A stretch of 64,000 nucleotides of DNA from Flaviaesturariibacter aridisoli. GTDB taxonomy: Bacteria > Bacteroidota > Bacteroidia > Chitinophagales > Chitinophagaceae. Within the stretch, counting starts at the first letter, position 1, and each line of letters starts with the position of its first letter. Below, piece after piece: positions 40,336-48,971 of this stretch. Position numbers and translations under genes: made by a program. Under the pieces are notes generated by a model, which saw only the letters and a program-made list of their open reading frames with translations, did not search any database and was not told where the DNA came from. The DNA lies in NCBI RefSeq assembly GCF_004343705.1, contig NZ_SKFH01000011.1, positions 1 through 64,000 of the forward strand, read 5' to 3'.

Positions 40336-40944
40336 ATGAATGCCCTGCTGAACCTGGACAAATCGCTCTTTCGCCTGCTCAACGGCCGCTGGCACAACAG
40401 CCTGTTCGACGCCGTGCTGCCCTTTGTACGCAACTCGGTCACCTGGTTGCCGCTGTACGTATTTCTACTGCTCTTCATCATGGCCAACTTCCGGCGCAGC
40501 GGCTGGATCGTGCTGTACACGGCGTGCACCGCCGCCCTTACAGACACTTTCAGCAGCACCATCATCAAAAACCTCGTCTACCGGCAGCGCCCCTGCAGCG
40601 CCCCCGACATGATCGGCCAGGTGCGCTTCATCGTCAACTACTGCCCCATCTCCTCTTCGTTCACCTCTTCGCACGCCGCCAACCACTTCGGCATCGCCAC
40701 ATTTCTCTATTTCATCCTGCGCCCGGTGATCGGCCGCTGGGCCGCCGCCGGCTTCGTGTGGGCGGGCGTCATCGCCTACGCGCAAATATATGTGGGCGTG
40801 CACTATCCGATCGATGTTTCGGCCGGCGCGCTGCTGGGCATCGGCACCGGCTGGGGCCTGTACCGGCTCTTTGTGCGGCACACCGGCCCCGCCGACCGCG
40901 AAAGCCTGCTGCGCGTGCCTTCCGGCGCGCAAAGTTCCCGTTAA
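40336..40944 (+). CDS. PAP2 family phosphatase
   Basis: A 202-residue membrane phosphatase with about six helices. The three PAP2 motifs are KNLVYRQRPC (K-x6-R-P), SSFTSSHAAN (the P-S-G-H position reads T-S-S-H) and YVGVHYPIDV (x-H-x-x-x-D). Substrates of this group are undecaprenyl diphosphate, phosphatidylglycerolphosphate or lipid A phosphates at the periplasmic face. Its divergent neighbour is a lipid-modifying sulfatase-fold enzyme, so envelope work is likely. A TACCTTTC box lies seven bases before the ATG. Confidence 0.88.
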   Translation: MNALLNLDKSLFRLLNGRWHNSLFDAVLPFVRNSVTWLPLYVFLLLFIMANFRRSGWIVLYTACTAALTDTFSSTIIKNLVYRQRPCSAPDMIGQVRFIVNYCPISSSFTSSHAANHFGIATFLYFILRPVIGRWAAAGFVWAGVIAYAQIYVGVHYPIDVSAGALLGIGTGWGLYRLFVRHTGPADRESLLRVPSGAQSSR

Positions 40945-41025
40945 AGAAGCATACGGAACACCTCCTCCGCGCTTTTTAACAAGAGGGCAGCGGCCGATTT
41001 GGACTAATTTGTGTCTTTCTTTTGT

Positions 41026-43908
41026 ATGATGAAGCGGATCTTGTTCCTTTCCGGATGGCTTCTGCTGGCCGGAAGCACCTTTGCCCAGAAACCCGATAAA
41101 GCCGCCCGCAAATGGGTGGACGAAACCTACAAGCACCTAAGCCCGCGCGAGCGGATCGCGCAGCTACTGGTGGTGCGCGCCCACAGCAACCTTGGCCCCG
41201 AGCACGTGGCGCATGTAGACAGCCTGATCAACCTATACAACGTGGGCGGTCTTTGCTTTTTCCAGGGCGGCCCCGTGCGGCAGGCCCTGCTCACCAACCA
41301 CTACCAGGCCATCGCCCGCACCCCGCTGCTGGTGACGATGGACGCGGAATTCGGCCTCGGCATGCGCCTCGACAGCATCACCCGCTACCCCTATCAGAGC
41401 ACGATGGGCGCCCTGCAGAACGAAGCGCTTGTATACGAAGTGGGCGCTTCTATGGCGCGGCAGCTGAAGCGCATCGGTGTGCAGGTGAACTTCGCGCCGG
41501 TAGTGGACGTGAACAATAATCCCAATAACCCCGTGATCGGCTACCGCTCGTTCGGGGAGAATAAAGAAAAGGTGGCCCGCTACGGCGTGGCGCTGATGAA
41601 AGGCCTGCAAGACCACGGCGTGCTGGCTTCTGCCAAGCACTTCCCCGGCCACGGCGACGTGGAGGTGGACTCGCACCTCGACCTCCCCGTCATCCGCAAG
41701 TCGATGGGTAGCCTCGACTCGCTGGAGCTCTATCCCTTCAAGCAACTTTTTAAAGCCGGCGTCGGCTCGGTGATGATCGCGCACCTGGCGATTCCCGCCA
41801 TCGATACCACGGCCAACCTGCCCACTTCGCTTTCCGCCAGCAACGTCAACGGGCTGCTGCGCCACGACCTGGGCTACAAGGGTATCGCCTTTACCGATGG
41901 CCTCGAGATGAAGGGCGTCACGAAATACTACAGCGCCGGCGAGATCGCCGTGCGGGCCCTTGAAGCGGGCAACGACATGCTGCTGCTCCCCGAGGATGTA
42001 CCTGCCGCCATCAGCGCCATCGAAACCGCTATCGACGAGAAGCGCCTGCGGAAGAAAGACATCGAGGCATCCGTGAAAAAAGTGCTGCTTACAAAATACA
42101 CGCTGGGGCTTTCGCAATGGAAACCGGTGGATACGACGCACCTGCTTGCCGACCTCAACGCCGAGACCGATTCGCTGCGCGAAGAAGTGGCCCGCAATAC
42201 GGTTACGATCCTCCGCAACGACGCAGGCCTGCTGCCCCTGGGTCCGAAGCGCATCGCCTACGTGGCCATCGGCAAGAGCCCCGAGCCGCTGCTTGCGCGG
42301 CGCCTCCGCGAAGGCGGCACCGACGTCTTCTTTTTCCGTTATGAGCAAGACAGCACCGCGGCCGACAGCCTCGTGCGCCTGGTGCTCGACGGCCGCTACG
42401 ATGCCGTGCTCGTGGGCCTGCACGACTACAGCCTGCGTACCGCCAACAACTTCGGCATCACGGCCAGCGCCGTGCAACTCTGGAACGGGCTCAACCACCG
42501 GCCGACTACGGCCACCCTGCTCTTTGGCAACGTGTATGCGGCAAAGAACTTTTGCGATGCCCGCACGCTGGTGGCCTTTTACCAGGACGACTCGCTGACG
42601 GAGGCCACGGCGTACCAGTTTTTACGCGCCGGCCTGCCGGCGAAGGGACGCCTGCCGGTTACCGTGTGCAACATCCCGTTTGGAACCGCAGCCGTAACGG
42701 GCCGCTTTGTGCCCGAAGGCTTCTCCGCCCCCTGGCTGGCGGTGGACTCGATCGTGCGCGATGGCATCGCCCGCAAGGCCTACCCCGGCGCACAGGTACT
42801 GGCCGTGCAGAACGGCGTCGTGCGCTACCACAAGGCATTCGGCCGCTACGACGGCGATTCGCTGTCGCTGCCCGTGCACCTCGAAAGCGTATACGACCTG
42901 GCTTCCATCACCAAAACGGCGGCCACTACCGTGGCCCTGATGAAACTATACGAAGAGGGCAAGCTGAACCTCGATGGCACCCTCGGCGACTACCTGCCGG
43001 CGGCGCGCGGCACCGACAAGGCGGGCCTGAAGGTGCGCGACATCCTGCTGCACCAGGCCGGCCTCGCTGCGGGCATCCCCCTGTATCCCGAAACGATGGA
43101 TCCCGCCACGAAGCTGCCTTCGGCACGCTACTACCGCAGCGAGCCCAGCGACTCCTTCCGGGTGCCCGTGGCCCGCGACCTGTGGCTGCGCAGCGATTGG
43201 CCCGACAGCATGCTGCAACGCATCCTGGCCAGCCGCCTCGGGGTCGCCGGCCGCTACGTGTACAGCGACCTCGACTTCATCCTGCTGGGCAAGATCGTGG
43301 AAGCCGTCAGCGGGCAACCGCTCGATGTGTATATGCGCCAGCATTTCTACGCACCGCTCGGCATGACGAGCGCCACGTTTGTGCCGTCCCTCCATCCCGG
43401 CACCGGCCGCGTGGTGCCCACCGAAAGCGACGGCTACTTCCGGCGCCAGTTGCTCCAGGGTTATGTGCACGACGAGGCGGCAGCGCTGTTCGGCGGCGTG
43501 TCGGGCCACGCGGGCCTTTTCTCCAATGCCTGGGACCTGTCGGTGCTGTACCAGATGCTGGTAAACGGCGGCGAATACAACGGCCGGCGCTACCTGAAAG
43601 CATCCACGGTGCAGCTCTTCACCGCCTACGGCAGCCCCGCCAGCCGGCGGGGCCTCGGCTTCGACAAGCCCGAGCGCGACAACGACAGCCGCAAGGAACC
43701 CTACCCGGGCACCTTCGTATCGCCCGAAACCTTTGGCCACACCGGCTTTACGGGCACCGCCGTCTGGGCCGATCCCAAAACGAAGCTGGTCTACGTATTC
43801 CTTTCCAACCGCGTCAACGCCGGCCGCAGCAACCTCCTCGCCTCCCTCGACATCCGCGAGAAAGTGCTGGATGCGATCTATAAAGCCATTGCGAAAGAAC
43901 CACAATAA
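41026..43908 (+). CDS. Glycoside hydrolase family 3 / beta-lactamase-like serine hydrolase fusion
   Basis: A 960-residue secreted two-domain enzyme. After a signal peptide (to about residue 20, GSTFA) a GH3 N-acetylglucosaminidase-like domain (about 25-400) shows KHFPGHGD (204-211) and the nucleophile region FTDGLEMKGV (D291); a GH3 C-terminal-like domain follows. From about 580 to 960 there is a class C beta-lactamase/DD-peptidase fold with SITK (S627-K630), YVYSDLDF (Y-x-N position) and GHTGFTG. The fusion is common in Bacteroidota and fits muropeptide breakdown in the periplasm, GlcNAc release plus peptide hydrolysis. Start chosen at the first of two adjacent ATGs. Confidence 0.93.
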   Translation: MMKRILFLSGWLLLAGSTFAQKPDKAARKWVDETYKHLSPRERIAQLLVVRAHSNLGPEHVAHVDSLINLYNVGGLCFFQGGPVRQALLTNHYQAIARTPLLVTMDAEFGLGMRLDSITRYPYQSTMGALQNEALVYEVGASMARQLKRIGVQVNFAPVVDVNNNPNNPVIGYRSFGENKEKVARYGVALMKGLQDHGVLASAKHFPGHGDVEVDSHLDLPVIRKSMGSLDSLELYPFKQLFKAGVGSVMIAHLAIPAIDTTANLPTSLSASNVNGLLRHDLGYKGIAFTDGLEMKGVTKYYSAGEIAVRALEAGNDMLLLPEDVPAAISAIETAIDEKRLRKKDIEASVKKVLLTKYTLGLSQWKPVDTTHLLADLNAETDSLREEVARNTVTILRNDAGLLPLGPKRIAYVAIGKSPEPLLARRLREGGTDVFFFRYEQDSTAADSLVRLVLDGRYDAVLVGLHDYSLRTANNFGITASAVQLWNGLNHRPTTATLLFGNVYAAKNFCDARTLVAFYQDDSLTEATAYQFLRAGLPAKGRLPVTVCNIPFGTAAVTGRFVPEGFSAPWLAVDSIVRDGIARKAYPGAQVLAVQNGVVRYHKAFGRYDGDSLSLPVHLESVYDLASITKTAATTVALMKLYEEGKLNLDGTLGDYLPAARGTDKAGLKVRDILLHQAGLAAGIPLYPETMDPATKLPSARYYRSEPSDSFRVPVARDLWLRSDWPDSMLQRILASRLGVAGRYVYSDLDFILLGKIVEAVSGQPLDVYMRQHFYAPLGMTSATFVPSLHPGTGRVVPTESDGYFRRQLLQGYVHDEAAALFGGVSGHAGLFSNAWDLSVLYQMLVNGGEYNGRRYLKASTVQLFTAYGSPASRRGLGFDKPERDNDSRKEPYPGTFVSPETFGHTGFTGTAVWADPKTKLVYVFLSNRVNAGRSNLLASLDIREKVLDAIYKAIAKEPQ

Positions 43909-43910
43909 AA

Positions 43911-44013
43911 GATCGCTGATGTCGGATGCCTCACGTCTGATTTGAGCAAAGAAAAACGGATCGCAATGTGATCCGTTTTTCATATCAGAAATCCGACATC
44001 AGACATCAGCGAT
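43911..44013. repeat. Iterated GATGTCGGATGTCTGAT composite element 2
   Basis: Left arm gatcgctgatgtcggatg (43911-43942), hairpin 43952-43980, right arm atccgacatcagacatcagc (43989-44010). Same design as 35204-35315 and 56920-57043. Confidence 0.8.
43952..43980. terminator. Bidirectional terminator between GH3 gene and ABC permease gene
   Basis: An 11-bp stem aaaaacggatc/gatccgttttt with a 7-nt loop; T-runs on both strands. Confidence 0.9.
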
Positions 44014-45512
44014 TACTCCTGCGGTAGTGCCTGCCAGCGGCGGGCGAGGGCGTTGAGCACAAAGCCGGTGTAGAGCACCGACACGATCCACCAGGCCAGC
44101 GAAATGAGTCCGCCATGGTCGTCTACCCAGCTTGCGACGGGGTAATGGAGTTCCCGCCAGTCGGGCGGCGCGGGGCTGGGCGCTTCGCGGGAATAGTGGT
44201 AGGACAGGTACCGTTCTACCATTCCGAGAAAGAGGAAGCCGATATAGGGAAAGGTCCAGGCGTGCCAGGCGAGCAGCGCCCCCGAAAAGGTGCGGCCGGG
44301 GCTGCGCATACGGAGGAGCGCCCCGCCCAGGAACAGCCCGATAAGCAGCAGGAAAAGGTAAAAGCCCGACTCCTCGAAATCCCAGGCAAAGCCAAACAAG
44401 CCGATCACGATGGGCCACACGAGCGCCCCCACCACGGCTACCAGGAATACCTTGCGGCTGAAGCGCCGCCAGGTGAACAGCAGCAGGGCGCAGCCGAGGC
44501 TGACGTATGCGATTGCCAGGAAGCGCCCGGGCTCGGCGTCGCTGAGGCAGTCATTGACAAAAGACATGGCGTTGCGCAAGGAGCCGGTCTCGAGGTAATA
44601 CGGATTGGGCGGGGTGCCGTTTTCCGTCTCGGCATACCGCTCCTCACTGTCGGGCACCCAGGCCGGCACGGCGTTGTAGGGCTTTACAAACGGCGCTTCC
44701 ACAAGGGCCGCTTCGTTGAGCCGGAAGCGCACGCCGTACTTGCGGCAAATGGCCTCCACGGCTTCGATGTTGCGGCGGATGCCGTCGCGGCGCCCTCCTT
44801 GAATGAGCGCCTGCACGCGCTGCGCCACCGTCAAGGAAGAATCGAGGCCGCCGTACTGCGTATACAGGTAGGCAAGCGTGCAATAGTGATTGTAGGAAAA
44901 AGCGTCGGGGCGGCGCACCGCGTCGGCAATCATGCGGTAGTTGCTGTCGCTGGCGTATTCATCGGAACCGGGCAGGTAGGTCGTGTTCTCGTAATACGTG
45001 GGCAGCTGCTCCTTTTGCGCCGAGCAGCTGTTGAACAGGAAGTAGGGCGCCCGCTCCGTAGGCACGAAGGCGAGTCCTTCGTTAAGCTGGTTGAGCTCCT
45101 TTACGAAGGTGGCTTCGGAGGTGATGGTCCGCACGCGGGCCTGCACTCCCAGCATATAAAATTCGTAGTAGATACCGCTGCTGAAGAAGATCAAAAGGAT
45201 AAGCGCGAATTCGCGCAGCAGGTGAAAGCGGCCAATACGGTAAAAGTTTTTGAACGCGTTGTTGCGCAGGTAATACAGCAGCCACAGCACGACCACCAGC
45301 ACGGTGCACAGCGTAGAGAAGGCAGGGAGGCCGAAGCCGCCCACGAACCACACCGAGTAATAGGTGGCAATGGACCGCGCCTGCACGGTCAGGAAGCCGG
45401 CAAGGAAGAAAATAAGGTAGAGGCACAGGTTGGCAAGCAGCACCCACAGCACCCGGGTGTTCCAAAGTAGTGGGTGGTGAATGCGCAGGTATTGATTGAT
45501 GCGTCGGATCAT
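44013..45512 (-). CDS. ABC transporter permease-like membrane protein
   Basis: A 499-residue membrane protein with about eight or nine helices: three at the N-terminus (20-125), a soluble loop of about 190 residues (130-310) and five at the C-terminus (335-495). It starts 12 bp after the ABC ATPase gene stop on the same strand, so it is the likely membrane partner of that ATPase. The large middle loop would face the periplasm. I do not recognise a named family. Substrate unknown. The final base overlaps the repeat element. Confidence 0.7.
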   Translation of the reverse strand: MIRRINQYLRIHHPLLWNTRVLWVLLANLCLYLIFFLAGFLTVQARSIATYYSVWFVGGFGLPAFSTLCTVLVVVLWLLYYLRNNAFKNFYRIGRFHLLREFALILLIFFSSGIYYEFYMLGVQARVRTITSEATFVKELNQLNEGLAFVPTERAPYFLFNSCSAQKEQLPTYYENTTYLPGSDEYASDSNYRMIADAVRRPDAFSYNHYCTLAYLYTQYGGLDSSLTVAQRVQALIQGGRRDGIRRNIEAVEAICRKYGVRFRLNEAALVEAPFVKPYNAVPAWVPDSEERYAETENGTPPNPYYLETGSLRNAMSFVNDCLSDAEPGRFLAIAYVSLGCALLLFTWRRFSRKVFLVAVVGALVWPIVIGLFGFAWDFEESGFYLFLLLIGLFLGGALLRMRSPGRTFSGALLAWHAWTFPYIGFLFLGMVERYLSYHYSREAPSPAPPDWRELHYPVASWVDDHGGLISLAWWIVSVLYTGFVLNALARRWQALPQE

Positions 45513-45524
45513 GGAGCAGGAGGC

Positions 45525-46676
45525 TTAGGCCACAAAAAAGCGGCGTGAGGAATGGGTGATGTCGCGCAGGTACTGCAGCGGGAGCCCGGCTTCGCCGATG
45601 CTTGCCAGGATGGGGCCGAGGGCGGTGCCGGGTGCGAAGTAGAGGATGTGCACGCCGCCGTTGAACGACTGCCGCTGCAGTCCGACCGGCGTCAGAAGGG
45701 TCTGCAGGGCCTCGCGGTCGGCGCTTGTTTCGAGCTCCAGCACCAGCGGCAACTCCTGCGGGTGCAGGGGGCGGTAGTGCGGGCGCCCCTGTTGCAGAAA
45801 GAGCACATCGTCGGACACCTTCTCCACTTCGTACAATTGCTGCGAGCTCAGTACGATGCCCAGCGGCATGCTTTCGGAGGCGGCCAGGTAGCGAAGGTCT
45901 TCGAGGATGACCTGCTGCGCCAGGATGTCGAGGTTGGCCAGCGGCTCGTCGAGCAGCAGCACGCGCGGGCGCCGCAGCAGGGTGCGGGCGAGCTCGAAGC
46001 GCATTTTATAACCCGACGAAATACGGCTCCAGTCGTAGCTGCGAAAGGGCCGCAGGCCCATGCGGGCCACGATCATTTCGGTCCAGAGCAGGTTTTCCTC
46101 GCCGGTATAGCCGGCGTAGGTACTGGCGTATTGCAGGTTTTCCATCAGTGAGCCGTACCAGGATTGCGGGCGCTGCGGGATAAAGGCCAGCGCCGTTTTG
46201 ATGGCATAGACGTCGTCGCCGGGCGCTGCGAAGCCGTAGTGCAGGCGGCCCGCATCGGGGCGCAGCTCGCCGTAGAGCAGGCGGAGGAAGGTGGTCTTGC
46301 CGTTGCCGTTCTCACCCACGATGCCCGTCACCTGGCCGGGATGCAGCTCGAGGTCTACGGGGCTGAGGCCGAAACGGCCGCGGCGGTAGCGCTTGGCCAC
46401 GCCTTCGGCGCGCAGCAGGAATGGAGGCTGCGGCGTTGTGTGCGGCGCGGAGCGGGCGAGGCGCGTCAACAGGTCGGCGGCGAGGCGGGCGCGCTCGCCG
46501 TCGGCGCTCTCGGCGGGCAGGGCATCGTAGGCGTCGCAAAAGCGCAGGGTGTCGCGGTATACGGCGAAGTCGGCGGTTTCGATGGCCGCATCGAGGAGGC
46601 GCCGGTAGCCGAGGTGAAAATCGTGGTTGCTGAAACAGGCCTGCACTTCGGCAAGGCGGCCTTCAAAAGGCGTCAT
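45525..46676 (-). CDS. ABC transporter ATP-binding protein with N-terminal extension
   Basis: A 383-residue ATPase. Walker A is GENGNGKTT (121-129), Walker B is RVLLLDEPLANLD, and the signature loop reads ISSGYKMRFELAR instead of LSGGQ, as in several ABC-2 exporter ATPases. Residues 1-84 are an extra helical domain of unknown role, and about 80 residues after the ATPase core form a C-terminal domain. It starts a two-gene unit with the 44013 membrane protein. Substrate is unknown. Confidence 0.88.
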   Translation of the reverse strand: MTPFEGRLAEVQACFSNHDFHLGYRRLLDAAIETADFAVYRDTLRFCDAYDALPAESADGERARLAADLLTRLARSAPHTTPQPPFLLRAEGVAKRYRRGRFGLSPVDLELHPGQVTGIVGENGNGKTTFLRLLYGELRPDAGRLHYGFAAPGDDVYAIKTALAFIPQRPQSWYGSLMENLQYASTYAGYTGEENLLWTEMIVARMGLRPFRSYDWSRISSGYKMRFELARTLLRRPRVLLLDEPLANLDILAQQVILEDLRYLAASESMPLGIVLSSQQLYEVEKVSDDVLFLQQGRPHYRPLHPQELPLVLELETSADREALQTLLTPVGLQRQSFNGGVHILYFAPGTALGPILASIGEAGLPLQYLRDITHSSRRFFVA

Positions 46677-46714
46677 AAGCGGTAGTTGGGGGAAGTAAGA
46701 TAAGGGGATCGGGC

Positions 46715-46843
46715 TTAACGGCCGCGGTTGCGGCGGATCAGGTGGCCGGCGAGCCAGATGCCCCCGAACAGCAGGAAGGCAACGATGAAAACGTTCAGCA
46801 GGGTCCAGAAGAACAATCCGGCTTCGGGGGTGCGCAGCTCCAT
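46715..46843 (-). CDS. 42-residue single-span membrane protein
   Basis: A short ORF read on the minus strand: MELRTPEAGLFFWTLLNVFI, then a continuing hydrophobic helix and a basic end RRNRGR. The M-E-L-x-T-P-E-x-G-L-x-F-W-T opening resembles the N-terminus of F0 subunit b in Bacteroidota, but there is no b-subunit body. It lies between RicT and the ABC ATPase on the same strand, 38 bp upstream of the ATPase gene, and could share its transcript. Membrane topology N-out/C-in is expected. Function unknown. Confidence 0.6.
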   Translation of the reverse strand: MELRTPEAGLFFWTLLNVFIVAFLLFGGIWLAGHLIRRNRGR

Positions 46844-46869
46844 AGCAGTTGGGTTTGCCTAAAAATACA

Positions 46870-46897
46870 AAAGCCCCGACACAATCGTCGGGGCTTT
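46870..46897 (-). terminator. Terminator of ricT
   Basis: A perfect 11-bp stem aaagccccgac/gtcggggcttt (46870-46880 with 46887-46897), minus-strand T-run after it. It begins 4 bp from the ricT stop. Confidence 0.88.
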
Positions 46898-46900
46898 CTT

Positions 46901-48565
46901 TTATCCTTCTGCTTTGGGCGTATTATCGGATTTTCCTTCACCACCGCCTCCGCCTCTGCGGCGACGGCTGCCCTGCGAGCGGGGCAACCCGCCCTCGCCG
47001 CCTTCGCTGCCCTTTTCACGGGGCGGGCGCGGGGGCTGGCCTTCCCTCTTTTCCTGCTGACCACCGCCACCGCGGCGTCCCTGCGGCGGCTGCTGGGGCT
47101 TCGGCTGCTGTTGCTGTCCGCCTTCGGCACTACCGCCTTCGTTGGTCCCACCACCACCACCACGACGTCCGTCGCGACGGGGCTGTTGCGGTTGCTGACC
47201 ACCTTCGCGGCGGCCATCACGCTTCGGCTGCTGTTGCTGTCCTTCGGGCTTCGGCTGCTGGCCCTCTCCTTTCGGAGCCTGGCCTTCACCACGGCGTGGG
47301 CGCTGGCCACCGCCTTGCTGGGCGCCGCCCTGCTGACCGCCACCGGGACGTGCCGGCACGGGCAGGTTCGATTTGGCGCCGCCGCCACCGCCCCGCTGCT
47401 GGGGACGGCCGCCTTTGGCCTCGCCGCCGGGGCCTTTGCCCTGCTCGCGGCGCCGGTCGCGGCGCTTCTTATCGGCCTTTTCGAGGCTGCGCAGGCTGAT
47501 ATGGCCTACCACATCCACGAACTCGGGCTCCACTTCTTTTTGTTTGGAAGAAACCACTTCCACCACGCCGAGCTCGTCGGGAATGACACCCTGCGTGTTG
47601 AGGGCTTTGATCTCCTTCACGCGCTCGATGCTGAGCGGGTACTGCTTCGACGAATCGGGGAGCACGTACCACATGAGGTTTTTGAAGATATCTTTCTTGA
47701 TGAGCGTAGCCGTACCGCGCTGCACACGCAGCAGGTCGGCATGCTCGGGGAAGCCCTGGAGGGCGTCGAGGTAGGTATCCAGCTCGTAGTTGAGGCAGCA
47801 CTTGAGGCGGCCGCACTGTCCACTGAGCTTGGTCTGGTTGATCGACAGGTTCTGGTAGCGGGCGGCGGCGGTGTTGACGCTTTTGAACTCGGTGAGCCAG
47901 GTGGCGCAGCAAAGCTCGCGGCCACAGGAGCCGATACCGCCGACCTTGCCGGCTTCCTGGCGGGCGCCGATCTGGCGCATCTCCACTTTTACCTTGAACT
48001 CGCCGGCGAGGATCTTGATGAGCTCACGGAAATCCACGCGGTCGTCGGCAATGTAAAAGAAGGTCGCCTTTTTGCCGTCAGCCTGGATCTCGATCTCGCT
48101 CATTTTCATGTTGAGCTTCAGCTGGCGCACAATGGCGCGGGTGCGGATGAGGGCATCGCGCTCGCGGGCCTTGTTCTGCCGGGCCTGGTCGATGTCGCGC
48201 TCCGTGGCTCGGCGCAGGATGCGCTTCATGTCGGAAGCGTTTTCCTTGACACCCTTTTTCTTCAGCTGGAGCCGAACCGTTTCGCCGGTCAGCGAGATCT
48301 CGCCCACGTCGAAGCCGGAAACGCCTTCGACGGCCACGACCTCGCCGCTTTCAAAGTATTGCAGGGTGCTGTTGCGGTAAAATTCCTTGCGCGCGCCCTG
48401 GCTGAAGCTCACTTCCACCACGCGGCAGTAGGTTTCGGTATCCACGATCGGCAGGTTCACCAGCCAATCGAATGTATTGAGGCGGTTGCAGCTGTTGGTG
48501 CCGCAGCTGCCGTTGCTCTTGCAGCCGTTGGGGCTGCTTTTGGAGCCACAGTTTCCACATCCCAT
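46901..48565 (-). CDS. ricT: PSP1 domain protein (RicT family) with long disordered tail
   Basis: A 554-residue protein. Residues 1-30 are Cys-rich (MGCGNCGSKS...NGSCGTNSCN), the PSP1 domain spans about 40-290 with the conserved cysteine cluster GSCGRELCCATWL and GQCGRLKCCLNYEL, and residues ~365-554 are a Gly/Gln/Pro/Arg-rich disordered tail with RGG/QQP runs. RicT acts with RicA/RicF in mRNA processing in Firmicutes; the cysteines can hold Fe-S clusters. In Bacteroidota the role is less clear. The tail could bind RNA. A promoter box lies 274 bp upstream, leaving a long leader. Confidence 0.88.
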   Translation of the reverse strand: MGCGNCGSKSSPNGCKSNGSCGTNSCNRLNTFDWLVNLPIVDTETYCRVVEVSFSQGARKEFYRNSTLQYFESGEVVAVEGVSGFDVGEISLTGETVRLQLKKKGVKENASDMKRILRRATERDIDQARQNKARERDALIRTRAIVRQLKLNMKMSEIEIQADGKKATFFYIADDRVDFRELIKILAGEFKVKVEMRQIGARQEAGKVGGIGSCGRELCCATWLTEFKSVNTAAARYQNLSINQTKLSGQCGRLKCCLNYELDTYLDALQGFPEHADLLRVQRGTATLIKKDIFKNLMWYVLPDSSKQYPLSIERVKEIKALNTQGVIPDELGVVEVVSSKQKEVEPEFVDVVGHISLRSLEKADKKRRDRRREQGKGPGGEAKGGRPQQRGGGGGAKSNLPVPARPGGGQQGGAQQGGGQRPRRGEGQAPKGEGQQPKPEGQQQQPKRDGRREGGQQPQQPRRDGRRGGGGGTNEGGSAEGGQQQQPKPQQPPQGRRGGGGQQEKREGQPPRPPREKGSEGGEGGLPRSQGSRRRRGGGGGEGKSDNTPKAEG

Positions 48566-48971
48566 ATGTTGAATTCTGCTCTTTAGGGGTTAAGTAAAGA
48601 CCGGGAAGGGACTGCGCGCGGAATGGCTAGGAAGCTCGGACGCCTGGGGTTAGGGAAAATCCTGGCCCCGATGTCTCGGGAGGAAAAGCCCGGCCTTTAA
48701 GGGGCAGAGTCAGGCGGGATAAAGGGTTGCGCCCGCAGGGGCACCCCCTTTTATAGTGAGAATTCGATAGCGTTGTCATTCAGTCGGCACAGATCCGGAA
48801 CCACGGGTATATATGTCGGGGCCCTTGCGGGCTTGGGACAAATATAGGCTATTTGCAGAGGGAAAGGAGGCGGAGGGAAAAGGGAGATTACTCGATTACT
48901 TGAATACATGAGTACAGGAGGGGAAGAATGCGGTCTTCCAGATCCGACATCCGACATCCGGCATCAGCCAT
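48566..48971. other. Long ricT leader / intergenic region
   Basis: About 400 bp without a gene. On the minus strand a TATATTTG box (48839-48846) would start a ricT transcript with a leader of about 265 nt. The leader has GC hairpins (for example gcccgcaaggg near 48820 and cctgcgggcgcaa near 48740). I compared it by eye with SRP, RNase P, tmRNA and 6S RNA and found no match. Near 48940-48968 is a single arm of the gacatccgacatc word family next to holB. Confidence 0.5.
48839..48846 (-). promoter_or_regulatory. -7 type promoter box of ricT
   Basis: TATATTTG on the minus strand, exact TAnnTTTG. It is the only perfect box in the spacer. Confidence 0.5.

Noticed and set aside
48566-48971. SRP RNA, RNase P, tmRNA or 6S RNA in the ricT leader
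   Set aside because: None of the conserved cores of these RNAs was found on either strand.
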